NCBI GenBank assembly: GCA_012271025.1
Contig: JAAXHF010000275.1
Coordinates: 1 to 6,036, forward strand
Length of the DNA: 6,036 bases
Source of the DNA: Deltaproteobacteria bacterium
Lineage (GTDB): Bacteria; Desulfobacterota_B; Binatia; Bin18
Reading direction: 5' to 3'
Shown here piece after piece: positions 1 to 6,036 of this stretch. A program made the position numbers and the translations under genes. Each line of letters opens with the position of its first letter. Positions within the stretch are counted from its first letter, which is position 1. The notes below the pieces were generated by a model. That model did not search any database. It had not been told where the DNA came from and was given only the letters and a program-made list of their open reading frames with translations.

Positions 1-330
1 GACGCCCCGGCCCTGGTCCAGGCCGATGTCGGCATCGCTCTCGGCACGGGCACGGCTGTGGCTATGGACGCTGCGGATATCACCCTGATCCGGGCTGACC
101 TCGGTTCGGTGGTGACGGCGCTCCGCCTGTCCGGCCGCACCATGCGGCTGATCAAGCAGAACCTGTTCTGGGCCTTTGCCTATAATGTGGCCGGTATTCC
201 GATTGCCGCCGGCGTGCTGTACCCGTTTTTCCAGGTCTTGCTCAATCCCATGCTGGCCGCCCTGGCCATGGCCCTCAGCTCGGTGTCGGTCATCGGCAAC
301 TCGCTGCGGCTACGGCGCTTCGGCGCCTGA
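1..330 (+). CDS. copA: Copper-type P1B ATPase, C-terminal fragment (5' end outside window)
   Basis: This is the last 109 codons of a heavy-metal P-type ATPase, which pumps metal ions out of the cytoplasm across the inner membrane using ATP. The first codons read [19 protein letters not shown], the end of the GDGxNDxPAL hinge of the phosphorylation domain, and are followed by the MDAADITLI segment typical of the family. The remainder is the last membrane pair. It carries a YN pair (visible residues 61-62) and an MxxSS motif (residues 90-94, MALSS). Together these are the known signature of the Cu+ (P1B-1) subgroup in transmembrane helices 7 and 8, so copper or silver export is inferred. The protein ends normally after a short basic tail (RLRRFGA). 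The phosphorylated DKTG motif and any N-terminal metal-binding domain are outside the window. Its 3' end overlaps the convergent lipoprotein gene by 21 bp. Confidence 0.93.
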   Translation, partial: DAPALVQADVGIALGTGTAVAMDAADITLIRADLGSVVTALRLSGRTMRLIKQNLFWAFAYNVAGIPIAAGVLYPFFQVLLNPMLAALAMALSSVSVIGNSLRLRRFGA

Positions 331-747
331 CTCAGCCTCGATGGCCGACTTGAGCGGAGCGACCAGGTCTTCGGGCAAGCCCATCTCGCGCTTGCCGACC
401 AGGACATAGCTGCCCTTGGGATCGCTGAAAAACACCCCGCTCATTTCGGACGCGCCACCGAGCAGCCGCTGGGTTTCGAGACGGAAATATTTGCCGCGTG
501 GTCCGGTCAGGTCATACTGGTTGCCAATGCTTTTGACCTCCCAGCCGTGTTCCGGGGCCAGCGCGGTCAGGATATCAAGCGCCTCTTCGGGCGAGACTTG
601 CAGGTACAGCCGCTGGCCCACATCAGCGCTCTCGTCTTCGGGCTCAGACCGGAAACCCGGGATCGAGCTACAGCCCAGCAGCAGAAGCATACAGCCCACC
701 GCCAGCCAGCCCAATCGCGGTTTGTGTTCACCGTTTTTCGTCCACAT
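310..747 (-). CDS. Small predicted lipoprotein of unknown function
   Basis: A 145-aa protein with a clear type II signal peptide: basic N-terminus (K4, K9, R11), a hydrophobic run at residues 12-25, and the lipobox LLGC with the lipidated cysteine at C26. The residue after the cysteine is Ser, not Asp, so by the enterobacterial rule it would be sorted to the outer membrane; this is an inference. The mature part starts with an acidic linker ([10 protein letters not shown], about residues 35-44). A folded region follows at about 45-130, with a helix resembling [18 protein letters not shown] and several likely beta strands ([29 protein letters not shown]). I do not recognise the family; a BamC-like small fold is only a guess. 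The start is supported by GAGGA (757-761) 9 nt before the ATG. It runs divergently from slt and overlaps the ATPase gene at its 3' end. Confidence 0.82.
   Translation of the reverse strand: MWTKNGEHKPRLGWLAVGCMLLLLGCSSIPGFRSEPEDESADVGQRLYLQVSPEEALDILTALAPEHGWEVKSIGNQYDLTGPRGKYFRLETQRLLGGASEMSGVFFSDPKGSYVLVGKREMGLPEDLVAPLKSAIEAESGAEAP
314..327. terminator. Stem-loop with UUCG tetraloop in the convergent gene overlap
   Basis: The sequence GGCGC-TTCG-GCGCC forms a perfect 5-bp GC stem closing a C(UUCG)G loop in the plus-strand transcript. That loop type is known to be unusually stable. In the minus-strand transcript the same stem closes a CGAA loop. The hairpin lies wholly within the 21-bp overlap and ends right at the ATPase stop codon (328-330); the lipoprotein stop (310-312) is just on the other side. 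Neither side has a T-run, so it is not a classical intrinsic terminator. It could be a 3'-end stabiliser, a factor-dependent termination aid, or a chance result of coding for RRFGA. Confidence 0.4.
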
Positions 748-798
748 GCGTTCGCGTCCTCGCCTCTTTTTTGTTATGACGGACGAGAATAATAGGAA
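748..798. promoter_or_regulatory. Divergent intergenic region between lipoprotein gene and slt
   Basis: These 51 bp separate two divergent start codons, so promoters for both genes must lie here or in the neighbouring coding sequence. The centre is AT-rich relative to its surroundings (a T-run at 767-772, and AATAAT within 789-794). I see no pair of -35 and -10 boxes at good spacing on either strand. The stretch also holds the lipoprotein ribosome binding site (GAGGA on the minus strand, 757-761) and a weak purine stretch before slt. Confidence 0.35.
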
Positions 799-2922
799 AT
801 GTCGTCTTCCTCAACATCCCAAGAAAAACCGAGCCTCGGCTTGAGGCTCACTCCCCTGCTGGCGTGTCTGACGTGTCTGGCGTGCCTGACCTGGGCCTGG
901 TCTGCCGACTCTGGCCGCGCCGAGACACCGGCCAGCCCCGGCCAACTCTTTGGCCAGGGCTACCGGGCGGTCCAGGACGGCCGCTTCGCCCAAGCCGAGC
1001 GTGTATTGGAGCAGGCGGTGGCGGCCGACCCGCTGCTGGCCGACTACAGCCTGCACTACCTAGCCCAGGCCCAGTTCGAGACCGGTCAGTCCGTTCGGGC
1101 AAAACACACCTGGCTGCAACTGCTGGAAGAACACCCCACCAGCCCCTGGCAGGCACACGCCAGCCTGGCTCTGGCCCGGCTGGCCCAGACGGAAAAAAAC
1201 TGGGCAGAGGCGGCCCGACAGGCTGACCGCACCCGTAGCGTCGAGACGGCACCGGAGTCGGTTCGGCACGCGGCAACGCTTGTTGCCGCCCAGGCCCGGG
1301 AGCACGCCGGCCAGACCCACGCGGCCTATGAGCTGTATCAACAGCTGCGCCACGCGGCCGCGCTGTCCAGCGTCGGTCACACTGCAAAGACACACGTTGT
1401 CCGGCTCCGCCGGGCGTCCGAGAGACTTCGTCCCACGGATTCGGCTAGCTATATCGAAGAAATGCAGCTACTCGCCCTGGAGGCTGACCGCCCGGCTCTG
1501 GCGGCCCTGACTCAGCAGTTCGAGCAACACTTTTCGCTCGGCCAGCTCTCGGCCAAAGAACTCCGCGCCACAGCCAAAATCTATCAGGCCCAGGACCGGA
1601 TCGAAGACGCGGCCGCAGCCCTGCAAACCCTGGCCGAACTCTCCCCAAACAGCGCCAGGGCCTTGTATGTGTGGGCCAGACTGCTGTGGAATACCGATCA
1701 GGACGAGCGGGCGCTTGTCCTGTTTGAGCGTTTGGCCGAGCAATTCCCGCGTCACAAGCTGGCGGCCGAGGCCCTGTACGCCATCGGCCGCATCTACCAG
1801 ACCCACAAGGACGATGCGCGCGCCAGCCGCATCTACCAACGGCTGGCCGAGCGCTTTCCCGCCACTACGGTGGCCCGCGACGGACGCTGGCGCCAGGGCT
1901 GGATGGCCTATCAGCGTGGAGATTTCGGCCAGGCCAAGCGGGGCTTCGCCAGCCTCGCCCGCCTGGCTCCCAACAGCCCGGAGGCGCGTAGCGCGCTGTA
2001 CTGGCAGGCGCGCAGCCTCGGCAAACAGGCCAAACACGACCGGGCCGAGGCGTTGTATCGCCGGCTGATCCAGGATGAGACCGAGAGCTACTACGCCTTA
2101 TGGGCGGAAAAACGCCTCGGCCAAGCGCCCCAGCCGCTGGCCTTAGGGGCTCAGCCCACGCTCAACCGTCCGGCGCTCTCGGCGCGTCTGGCCACCTACT
2201 ACCGGCGCAGCCAAGCCCTGTCCCGGCTGGGGTTCGTCGATTTCGCCCGCCGTGAACTCGACCGCCTCCACCAAGCCGCCCCTAATAACCCGGCCTTTCG
2301 TCAATTTTTCCTGACCGAATACCACCGGCTGGAGGACCATAATCGAGCCCTGCGGCTGGCCCGCGCCCTGGCGGTCGGCAAACGCCGGCGCTACGACTTT
2401 CCGCTGGCCTACTGGGATGTCCTCCAGACCCACGCCCAGGCCCAGCGGCTCGACCCGTACCTGGTCCTGGCCCTGATCCGCCAGGAGAGCCTGTTTGACC
2501 CCCAGGCCGTGTCGCGGGCTCGCGCCTACGGTCTGATGCAGCTGCTGCCCAGCACCGCGACAAAACTGCTCCAGCCCCTGCCGGGCGCGGCACTGCGGCT
2601 GGCCGACCCCGACCGCAATATCGCCCTCGGGACGCGCTACCTGCGCCAGCTGCTCAGCCGCTATGAGGACAATCTGATCCTGGGACTGGCCGGCTATAAT
2701 GCCGGGCCGGATGCGGTTGAAAAGTGGCGGAGCCGCTTCCCGCACGCCGCAGCCGACGAGTTTGTCGAACACATCAGCTACCGCGAAACCCGCAATTATG
2801 TGAAAAAAGTGCTCCGCAACTATCGCACCTACCGACGGCTGTACGAGCCTGCAAACGCCGTCATCTCGCTGGGTCCGCAGGCCCGGCTCACCCACAGGAA
2901 GGAGACCACATGGCACAACTGA
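799..2922 (+). CDS. slt: Soluble lytic murein transglycosylase (Slt family) with TPR-rich N-terminal region
   Basis: This 707-aa exported enzyme is predicted to cleave the MurNAc-GlcNAc bond of peptidoglycan in the periplasm, forming 1,6-anhydromuropeptides. The C-terminal catalytic domain (about residues 545-690) has all the family 1 motifs: ALIRQES with catalytic Glu563, YGLMQLLPSTA (577 onward), AGYNAGP (631-637), and ISYRETRNYVKKV near the end. Residues 50-440 are alpha-helical and contain several TPR-like units (about 50-118, 252-319, 323-393, 397-427), ending in the YYALWAEKRLG segment usual before the catalytic part. This matches the superhelical ring layout and approximate length (about 620-740 aa) of Slt70-type enzymes. 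The N-terminus is a signal peptide (basic residues then a hydrophobic run at 17-36). A TAG at 793-795 in frame excludes any start further upstream; the ribosome binding site is weak. The gene heads a cluster with the dehydrogenase and the CDF transporter. Confidence 0.93.
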   Translation: MSSSSTSQEKPSLGLRLTPLLACLTCLACLTWAWSADSGRAETPASPGQLFGQGYRAVQDGRFAQAERVLEQAVAADPLLADYSLHYLAQAQFETGQSVRAKHTWLQLLEEHPTSPWQAHASLALARLAQTEKNWAEAARQADRTRSVETAPESVRHAATLVAAQAREHAGQTHAAYELYQQLRHAAALSSVGHTAKTHVVRLRRASERLRPTDSASYIEEMQLLALEADRPALAALTQQFEQHFSLGQLSAKELRATAKIYQAQDRIEDAAAALQTLAELSPNSARALYVWARLLWNTDQDERALVLFERLAEQFPRHKLAAEALYAIGRIYQTHKDDARASRIYQRLAERFPATTVARDGRWRQGWMAYQRGDFGQAKRGFASLARLAPNSPEARSALYWQARSLGKQAKHDRAEALYRRLIQDETESYYALWAEKRLGQAPQPLALGAQPTLNRPALSARLATYYRRSQALSRLGFVDFARRELDRLHQAAPNNPAFRQFFLTEYHRLEDHNRALRLARALAVGKRRRYDFPLAYWDVLQTHAQAQRLDPYLVLALIRQESLFDPQAVSRARAYGLMQLLPSTATKLLQPLPGAALRLADPDRNIALGTRYLRQLLSRYEDNLILGLAGYNAGPDAVEKWRSRFPHAAADEFVEHISYRETRNYVKKVLRNYRTYRRLYEPANAVISLGPQARLTHRKETTWHN
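859..894 (+). repeat. 18-bp tandem duplication in the slt signal peptide
   Basis: Two adjacent 18-bp units (859-876 and 877-894) match at 15 of 18 positions and encode LACLTC followed by LACLTW. The duplication is in frame and lengthens the hydrophobic core of the signal peptide. It leaves three cysteines spaced C-x2-C-x2-C (residues 23, 26, 29). Confidence 0.7.
2896..2904 (+). promoter_or_regulatory. Strong ribosome binding site for the dehydrogenase, inside slt
   Basis: AGGAAGGAG lies 5 nt before the ATG at 2910. It decides the dehydrogenase start: the same frame stays open upstream to 2724, but that extension has no comparable site and lies over slt coding sequence. The site itself encodes part of the last residues of Slt (RKE). 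Confidence 0.85.
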
Positions 2923-3731
2923 GCGGAAAAGTTGCCCTGGTGACCGGCGGCGGCCGAGGGATTGGACGCGGGATCAGCCTGGCCCTGGCCGAGGCCGGAG
3001 CCGACGTGGCGATTGCCGACATCGAACAGCTGAGCAGCTCCGCTCAGCAGTACCAGAACGCAGCCGTCGGCGGGCTGAGCGCCGCCCAGGAGACCGTCGA
3101 AGCGATCAAAAACCTGGGCCGACGGGCCGTCGCCCTCCAGGCTGACGTGACCCGAAAAGCCGACGCCCAGCGCATGGTGACAGACACGCGTGAGCGGCTG
3201 GGCGCTGTCCACATCCTGGTCTGTAACGCCGGCGTGGTGAATATCGCCCAGGTAGAGACGATGAGCGAAGAAGCCTGGGATCTGACGTTTGACGTCAATG
3301 TCAAAGGCGTGTTTCTGTCCTGCCAGGCCGCCATCCCGGCCATGAAAGCACAGGGAGCCGGCTGCATCATCAATATTGCCTCGGTGGCCGGCAAGAACGG
3401 GGCGGCGGGCTTATCGCACTACTGCGGCTCAAAGTTTGCGGTGGTGGGGTTTACCAATTCTCTGGCCAAAGAACTCGCCTCGGCCAACATTCGGGTCAAC
3501 GCGATTTGCCCCGGTATTCTGCGCACCCAGATGTGGGAGTACCTGGCCGAGACCATGAAACGCGGCGACGAAACAAAAGAGGACGCCTGGCAGCGTTACC
3601 TCACAAGCCTGATTCCCCTGGGTCGGGCTCAGACACCGGCCGACATCGGCCAGCTGGCGGTGTACCTGGCCAGCGCAGAAAACGTGACCGGCCAGGCCAT
3701 GAATGTGGACGGCGGGATGGAACTGCACTGA
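2910..3731 (+). CDS. Classical short-chain dehydrogenase/reductase, NAD-type, substrate unknown
   Basis: A 273-aa cytoplasmic oxidoreductase with a Rossmann fold. It shows the cofactor motif TGGGRGIG (residues 12-19), NAG (106-108), and the catalytic set Asn130, Ser158, Tyr171 and Lys175 (YCGSK), followed by the usual CPG and a C-terminal NVDGGM. Asp37 at the end of the second beta strand (AIADIE) favours NAD(H) over NADP(H). Between Asp37 and the ADV strand end (Asp79) there are 42 residues where ordinary family members have about 27, so there is an insertion of roughly 15 residues. The RTQMWEYL segment after CPGIL resembles polyol or butanediol dehydrogenase-like members, but the substrate cannot be named. 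The start is set by a strong ribosome binding site at 2896-2904 and overlaps the slt end by 13 bp, so translation is probably coupled to slt. The CDF gene follows after 33 bp. Confidence 0.93.
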   Translation: MAQLSGKVALVTGGGRGIGRGISLALAEAGADVAIADIEQLSSSAQQYQNAAVGGLSAAQETVEAIKNLGRRAVALQADVTRKADAQRMVTDTRERLGAVHILVCNAGVVNIAQVETMSEEAWDLTFDVNVKGVFLSCQAAIPAMKAQGAGCIINIASVAGKNGAAGLSHYCGSKFAVVGFTNSLAKELASANIRVNAICPGILRTQMWEYLAETMKRGDETKEDAWQRYLTSLIPLGRAQTPADIGQLAVYLASAENVTGQAMNVDGGMELH

Positions 3732-3764
3732 ACCCTCTCGTTGTTCGCGAATCACTCATCCGCT

Positions 3765-4661
3765 ATGGCGCATCAGCACGATGCCTTCAACTACAACCGG
3801 GCTTTCAGCCTGGGGGTGTCGCTCAATATCGTTTTTGTGGGTGTCGAAGCGACCTACGGCATTCTGACCGGCTCGCTGGCGCTGATGGCCGACGCCGGCC
3901 ACAATCTGAGCGATGTGTTGAGCCTGCTGCTGGCCTGGGGGGCGAGCGTCCTGGCCACCCGCAAACCCACCCCCCGGCGCAGCTATGGGTTTCGGCGGGC
4001 GACCATTCTGGCCTCGCTCCTCAGCGCCATCCTGCTGCTGCTGGTCCTGGGCGGGATTGCCTGGGAAGCGCTCGGGCGGCTGTCCACCCCGCGACCGGTG
4101 AGCGGGGGGACGATTATCGTGGTGGCCGGGCTTGGGGTGGTGATCAATACGGCCACGGCGCTGTTCTTCGTGTCGGGCCGCAAGCGCGATCTGAATATTC
4201 GAGGCGCGTATTTGCACATGGCGGCCGATGCCGGGGTGTCGCTGGGCGTGGTGATTGCCGGCCTGGCCATTCTGGCCACGGGCTGGCTGTGGCTGGACCC
4301 GGCGATCAGCCTGATTATCAGCGCTTTCATTCTGATGAGTACCTGGGGCTTGCTGCGCGACTCGCTCAATCTGGCCCTGGATTCGGTCCCCGACACGATC
4401 GATCCGGCGGCGGTCGAAGCCTATCTGAGTGGCCTGCCGGATGTCGCCACCGTCCACGATCTGCATATCTGGGCGATGAGCACGACCGAGGTTGCCCTGA
4501 CCGCCCACCTGGTCGTTCCCCATCGCTGGTCCGATGACCGCTTCGTGCACCAGATTTCGCACCGTCTGCGCGACCGCTTCGGTATTGACCACGCGACCCT
4601 CCAGATCGAACGGAGCGAGGCAGAACCCTTTTGCCAACAGGCCGCACCGGAGAGTGTCTGA
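3765..4661 (+). CDS. Cation diffusion facilitator family zinc exporter (CzcD/ZitB-like)
   Basis: A 298-aa inner-membrane antiporter predicted to export Zn2+ (possibly Cd2+ or Co2+) from the cytoplasm in exchange for protons. Six membrane segments can be seen at about 12-32, 36-63, 78-100, 115-136, 150-170 and 175-195, followed by a cytoplasmic domain containing VHDLHIW (230-236) and HATLQIE (276-282). The transport-site pairs His46/Asp50 (HNLSD) in segment 2 and His151/Asp155 (HMAAD) in segment 5 form the HD-HD arrangement typical of zinc-selective members. The loop between segments 4 and 5 (SGRKRDLNIRG) is short and lacks the His-rich stretch of many relatives. I chose ATG 3765, giving MAHQHD like the start of ZitB. 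A TTG at 3741 in the same frame would add eight residues. Neither start has a visible ribosome binding site. It is the last gene of the slt cluster and converges on mpl. Confidence 0.93.
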   Translation: MAHQHDAFNYNRAFSLGVSLNIVFVGVEATYGILTGSLALMADAGHNLSDVLSLLLAWGASVLATRKPTPRRSYGFRRATILASLLSAILLLLVLGGIAWEALGRLSTPRPVSGGTIIVVAGLGVVINTATALFFVSGRKRDLNIRGAYLHMAADAGVSLGVVIAGLAILATGWLWLDPAISLIISAFILMSTWGLLRDSLNLALDSVPDTIDPAAVEAYLSGLPDVATVHDLHIWAMSTTEVALTAHLVVPHRWSDDRFVHQISHRLRDRFGIDHATLQIERSEAEPFCQQAAPESV

Positions 4662-4677
4662 GGCTACCAGCCCGGGC

Positions 4678-6036
4678 CTATCGTCCGTCTGCGTCAGCGG
4701 TCTTTTCCTCCAGCGTGGCCAGCAATTTGCGCGGCAGCCCGCCAAACGCCCCGTTCGACATGATCAGCACCACGTCGCCCGGCCGGCAGGCATCGGTCAG
4801 AAAGGCGCAGATTTCATCCACGCTACACCCCTGATGGGCGCTCTTTGCGGCCGCGTGGAGATCGGCGACCAGCTCGGCCGGGGAGAACAGGTCCTGGGTG
4901 GCGAGCGGATCCTGGGGTTTGCTGAAAACGGGACCGATCACCACCTGATCGGCTGCGGCCAGGGCGCGGGTGAGCGGCTGCTGAAACACCCGCCGCCGGC
5001 AGGTGTTGGAGCGCGGTTCAAAGACCGCCCACAGACGGCGCCAGGGGTAGCGCAGCCGCACGGCTTCGATAGTCACCGCAACAGCGGTGGGATGGTGGGC
5101 AAAGTCGTCAATGATTGTCACCCCGCGCGCTTCTCCGACCAGTTCTTGACGGCGTGCTACGCCGCCAAAACTGGCCAGGCCGGGTGCGATCTGCCCGCCG
5201 GACAGACCCAGCGCGCGGGTCAGGGCGATCACGCCCAGGGCGTTGCGCACATTCATGCGGCCCATTGAGGGCAGGGAAAAGCGGCCGTGCTCCTGACCGT
5301 GGTGGACCGCGCTGAAGCGAAACCGGCTTCCGTCGTCAATGGCGTCACGAACCTGCCAGTCGGCCTCGGGGTGAAATCCAAAGCTGGCGTACTCGCCCTG
5401 ATACGAACGCGCCACCTCCAGGGCGGCGGGAAAATCGTGGCAGATCAGGACCGGAGCGGTAGCCGGCACAATTTCGAGCAGACGACAGAAAGCCGCTGTG
5501 ATGTGGGCTAAATCGGTGTAGATATCGGCGTGATCAAACTCGACCGCATTGAGCAACACTGCCTCGGGTCGGTAGTGCAGAAACTTGGGTCCCTTGTCAA
5601 AAAAGGCCGAGTCGTACTCGTCGCCCTCAATCGCAAAGTAGGCGCCGGCCCCGAGCTGATAGCCCCGGCCGAAATTCTGGCTGAGCCCGCCGACCAGAAA
5701 GCTGGGCTGGAGTCCGGCCCGTTCCAGCACCCAGGCCAGCAGCGCCGTGGTGGTGGTCTTGCCGTGCGTTCCGGCCACCACCAGGGGACGCTTGTCGGCC
5801 AGGAAAAACTCGGCCACGGCCTGCGGGAAAGACACATACGGAATCCGGGTGTCGAGCAGTCGCTGGACTTCCGGGTTGGTGCGCGACACCGCATTGCCGA
5901 CTACGACCAGATCGGGCGGCGGGTCTAAGTTGTGGGCATGATAGCCCGGCATCACCGCAATGCCCGCCTGAGCCAGCACCTCGCTCATCGGCGGGTAGAT
6001 GCCGTGATCCGAACCCGTCACCCGATAGCCGCGTTC
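4678..6036 (-). CDS. mpl: UDP-N-acetylmuramate:L-alanyl-gamma-D-glutamyl-meso-diaminopimelate ligase (5' end outside window)
   Basis: This cytoplasmic Mur-type ligase attaches the recycled tripeptide L-Ala-gamma-D-Glu-meso-DAP to UDP-MurNAc with ATP, returning old wall material to peptidoglycan synthesis. The frame is open to the window edge, with 452 codons visible. The first residues, ERGYRVTGSDHGIYPPMS, align with about residues 22-40 of E. coli Mpl, so roughly 25 N-terminal residues, including the nucleotide-binding GxxG loop, are missing. Visible motifs are the ATP P-loop GTHGKTTTT (5746-5772), IEGDEYDSAFFDKGPKF, LNAVEFDHADI, NARR-like VARRQELVGEA, DDFAHHPT (5086-5109), EPRSNT, and MSNGAFGG near the C-terminus. 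The DEYDSAFFDK and FDHADI stretches separate Mpl from MurC. A GTG at 6019-6021 is in frame, but homologous sequence continues upstream of it, so it is not the start. The gene converges on the CDF gene with a 16-bp gap. Confidence 0.95.
   Translation of the reverse strand, partial: ERGYRVTGSDHGIYPPMSEVLAQAGIAVMPGYHAHNLDPPPDLVVVGNAVSRTNPEVQRLLDTRIPYVSFPQAVAEFFLADKRPLVVAGTHGKTTTTALLAWVLERAGLQPSFLVGGLSQNFGRGYQLGAGAYFAIEGDEYDSAFFDKGPKFLHYRPEAVLLNAVEFDHADIYTDLAHITAAFCRLLEIVPATAPVLICHDFPAALEVARSYQGEYASFGFHPEADWQVRDAIDDGSRFRFSAVHHGQEHGRFSLPSMGRMNVRNALGVIALTRALGLSGGQIAPGLASFGGVARRQELVGEARGVTIIDDFAHHPTAVAVTIEAVRLRYPWRRLWAVFEPRSNTCRRRVFQQPLTRALAAADQVVIGPVFSKPQDPLATQDLFSPAELVADLHAAAKSAHQGCSVDEICAFLTDACRPGDVVLIMSNGAFGGLPRKLLATLEEKTADADGR
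4685..4706 (+). terminator. Possible weak intrinsic terminator for the slt-dehydrogenase-CDF cluster
   Basis: A short stem, CCG(T)CTG paired with CAGCGG around a CGT loop (six pairs with one bulged T, 4685-4700), is followed at once by TCTTTT. It begins 24 nt after the CDF stop and lies antisense to the last codons of mpl. The geometry suits an intrinsic terminator for plus-strand transcription, but the stem is short. Confidence 0.3.

Noticed and set aside
2724..2909. N-terminal extension of the dehydrogenase by 62 codons
   Set aside because: It overlaps the slt catalytic end, is Arg-rich and unlike the family N-terminus. A strong ribosome binding site directly precedes ATG 2910, followed by a typical family start (MAQLSGKVALVTGG).
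2143..2916. Minus-strand open frame (257 codons) antisense to the slt catalytic region
   Set aside because: The plus strand has the full transglycosylase motifs; the antisense product shows no recognisable features.
3506..4537. Long plus-strand open frame (343 codons) across the dehydrogenase end and CDF gene
   Set aside because: It overlaps two clear genes in another frame. Its product is rich in Gly, Arg, Pro and Ala with no motif, as expected of an alternative frame in GC-rich DNA.
4670..4677. GCCCGGGC palindrome between CDF and mpl as a bidirectional terminator
   Set aside because: An 8-bp palindrome with no loop cannot form a useful hairpin, and no T-run follows it. The 4685-4706 stem is a better, though weak, candidate.
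3756..4745. Long minus-strand open frame (329 codons) antisense to the CDF gene
   Set aside because: It covers the CDF gene almost exactly, its product is Gln-, Gly-, Arg- and Pro-rich with no domain, and it overlaps the mpl end. It is an antisense shadow.
4534..5268. Plus-strand open frame (244 codons) antisense to mpl
   Set aside because: It begins inside the CDF gene and runs opposite conserved mpl motifs such as DDFAHHPT; no domain or ribosome binding site supports it.
6019..6021. GTG as the mpl start codon
   Set aside because: The frame continues to the window edge with ERGYR, which matches conserved Mpl sequence, so the true start lies outside the window.

Overview
The window is GC-rich, densely coded bacterial DNA (about 60-65% G+C by eye) with almost no intergenic space. 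The gene content points to a Gram-negative bacterium with a periplasm and peptidoglycan recycling: a lipobox lipoprotein, an exported Slt-type lytic transglycosylase, and Mpl, the ligase that reuses murein tripeptide. The genes look proteobacteria-like in the broad sense, including delta-type and related uncultured lineages. I cannot place the organism more precisely from sequence alone.

Layout: (1) 1-330, plus strand, is the C-terminal end of a copper-type P1B ATPase (CopA-like), cut by the window start. (2) 310-747, minus strand, is a small lipoprotein of unknown function, convergent with the ATPase and overlapping it by 21 bp. A perfect GGCGC-TTCG-GCGCC hairpin lies inside that overlap. 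(3) A 51-bp divergent gap separates the lipoprotein from a plus-strand cluster: a 707-aa Slt-family soluble lytic transglycosylase (799-2922), an NAD-type short-chain dehydrogenase (2910-3731, overlapping slt by 13 bp), and a zinc-type cation diffusion facilitator (3765-4661). (4) On the minus strand, convergent after 16 bp, is mpl (4678 to the window end), missing roughly its first 25 residues.

How the genes fit together: Slt releases 1,6-anhydromuropeptides from the wall, and Mpl joins the recycled L-Ala-gamma-D-Glu-meso-DAP tripeptide to UDP-MurNAc. The two ends of peptidoglycan turnover are therefore coded close together, though on opposite strands. The ATPase and the diffusion facilitator are both metal exporters (predicted Cu+ and Zn2+), but they lie in different transcription units. 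The dehydrogenase has no obvious partner here; its tight coupling to slt suggests shared transcription rather than a shared pathway.

I found no mobile element, CRISPR array, tRNA or rRNA, and no convincing new multi-gene system. The most distinctive items are the tetraloop hairpin shared by two convergent stop codons, the in-frame duplication in the Slt signal peptide, and the dehydrogenase's insertion after its second beta strand.
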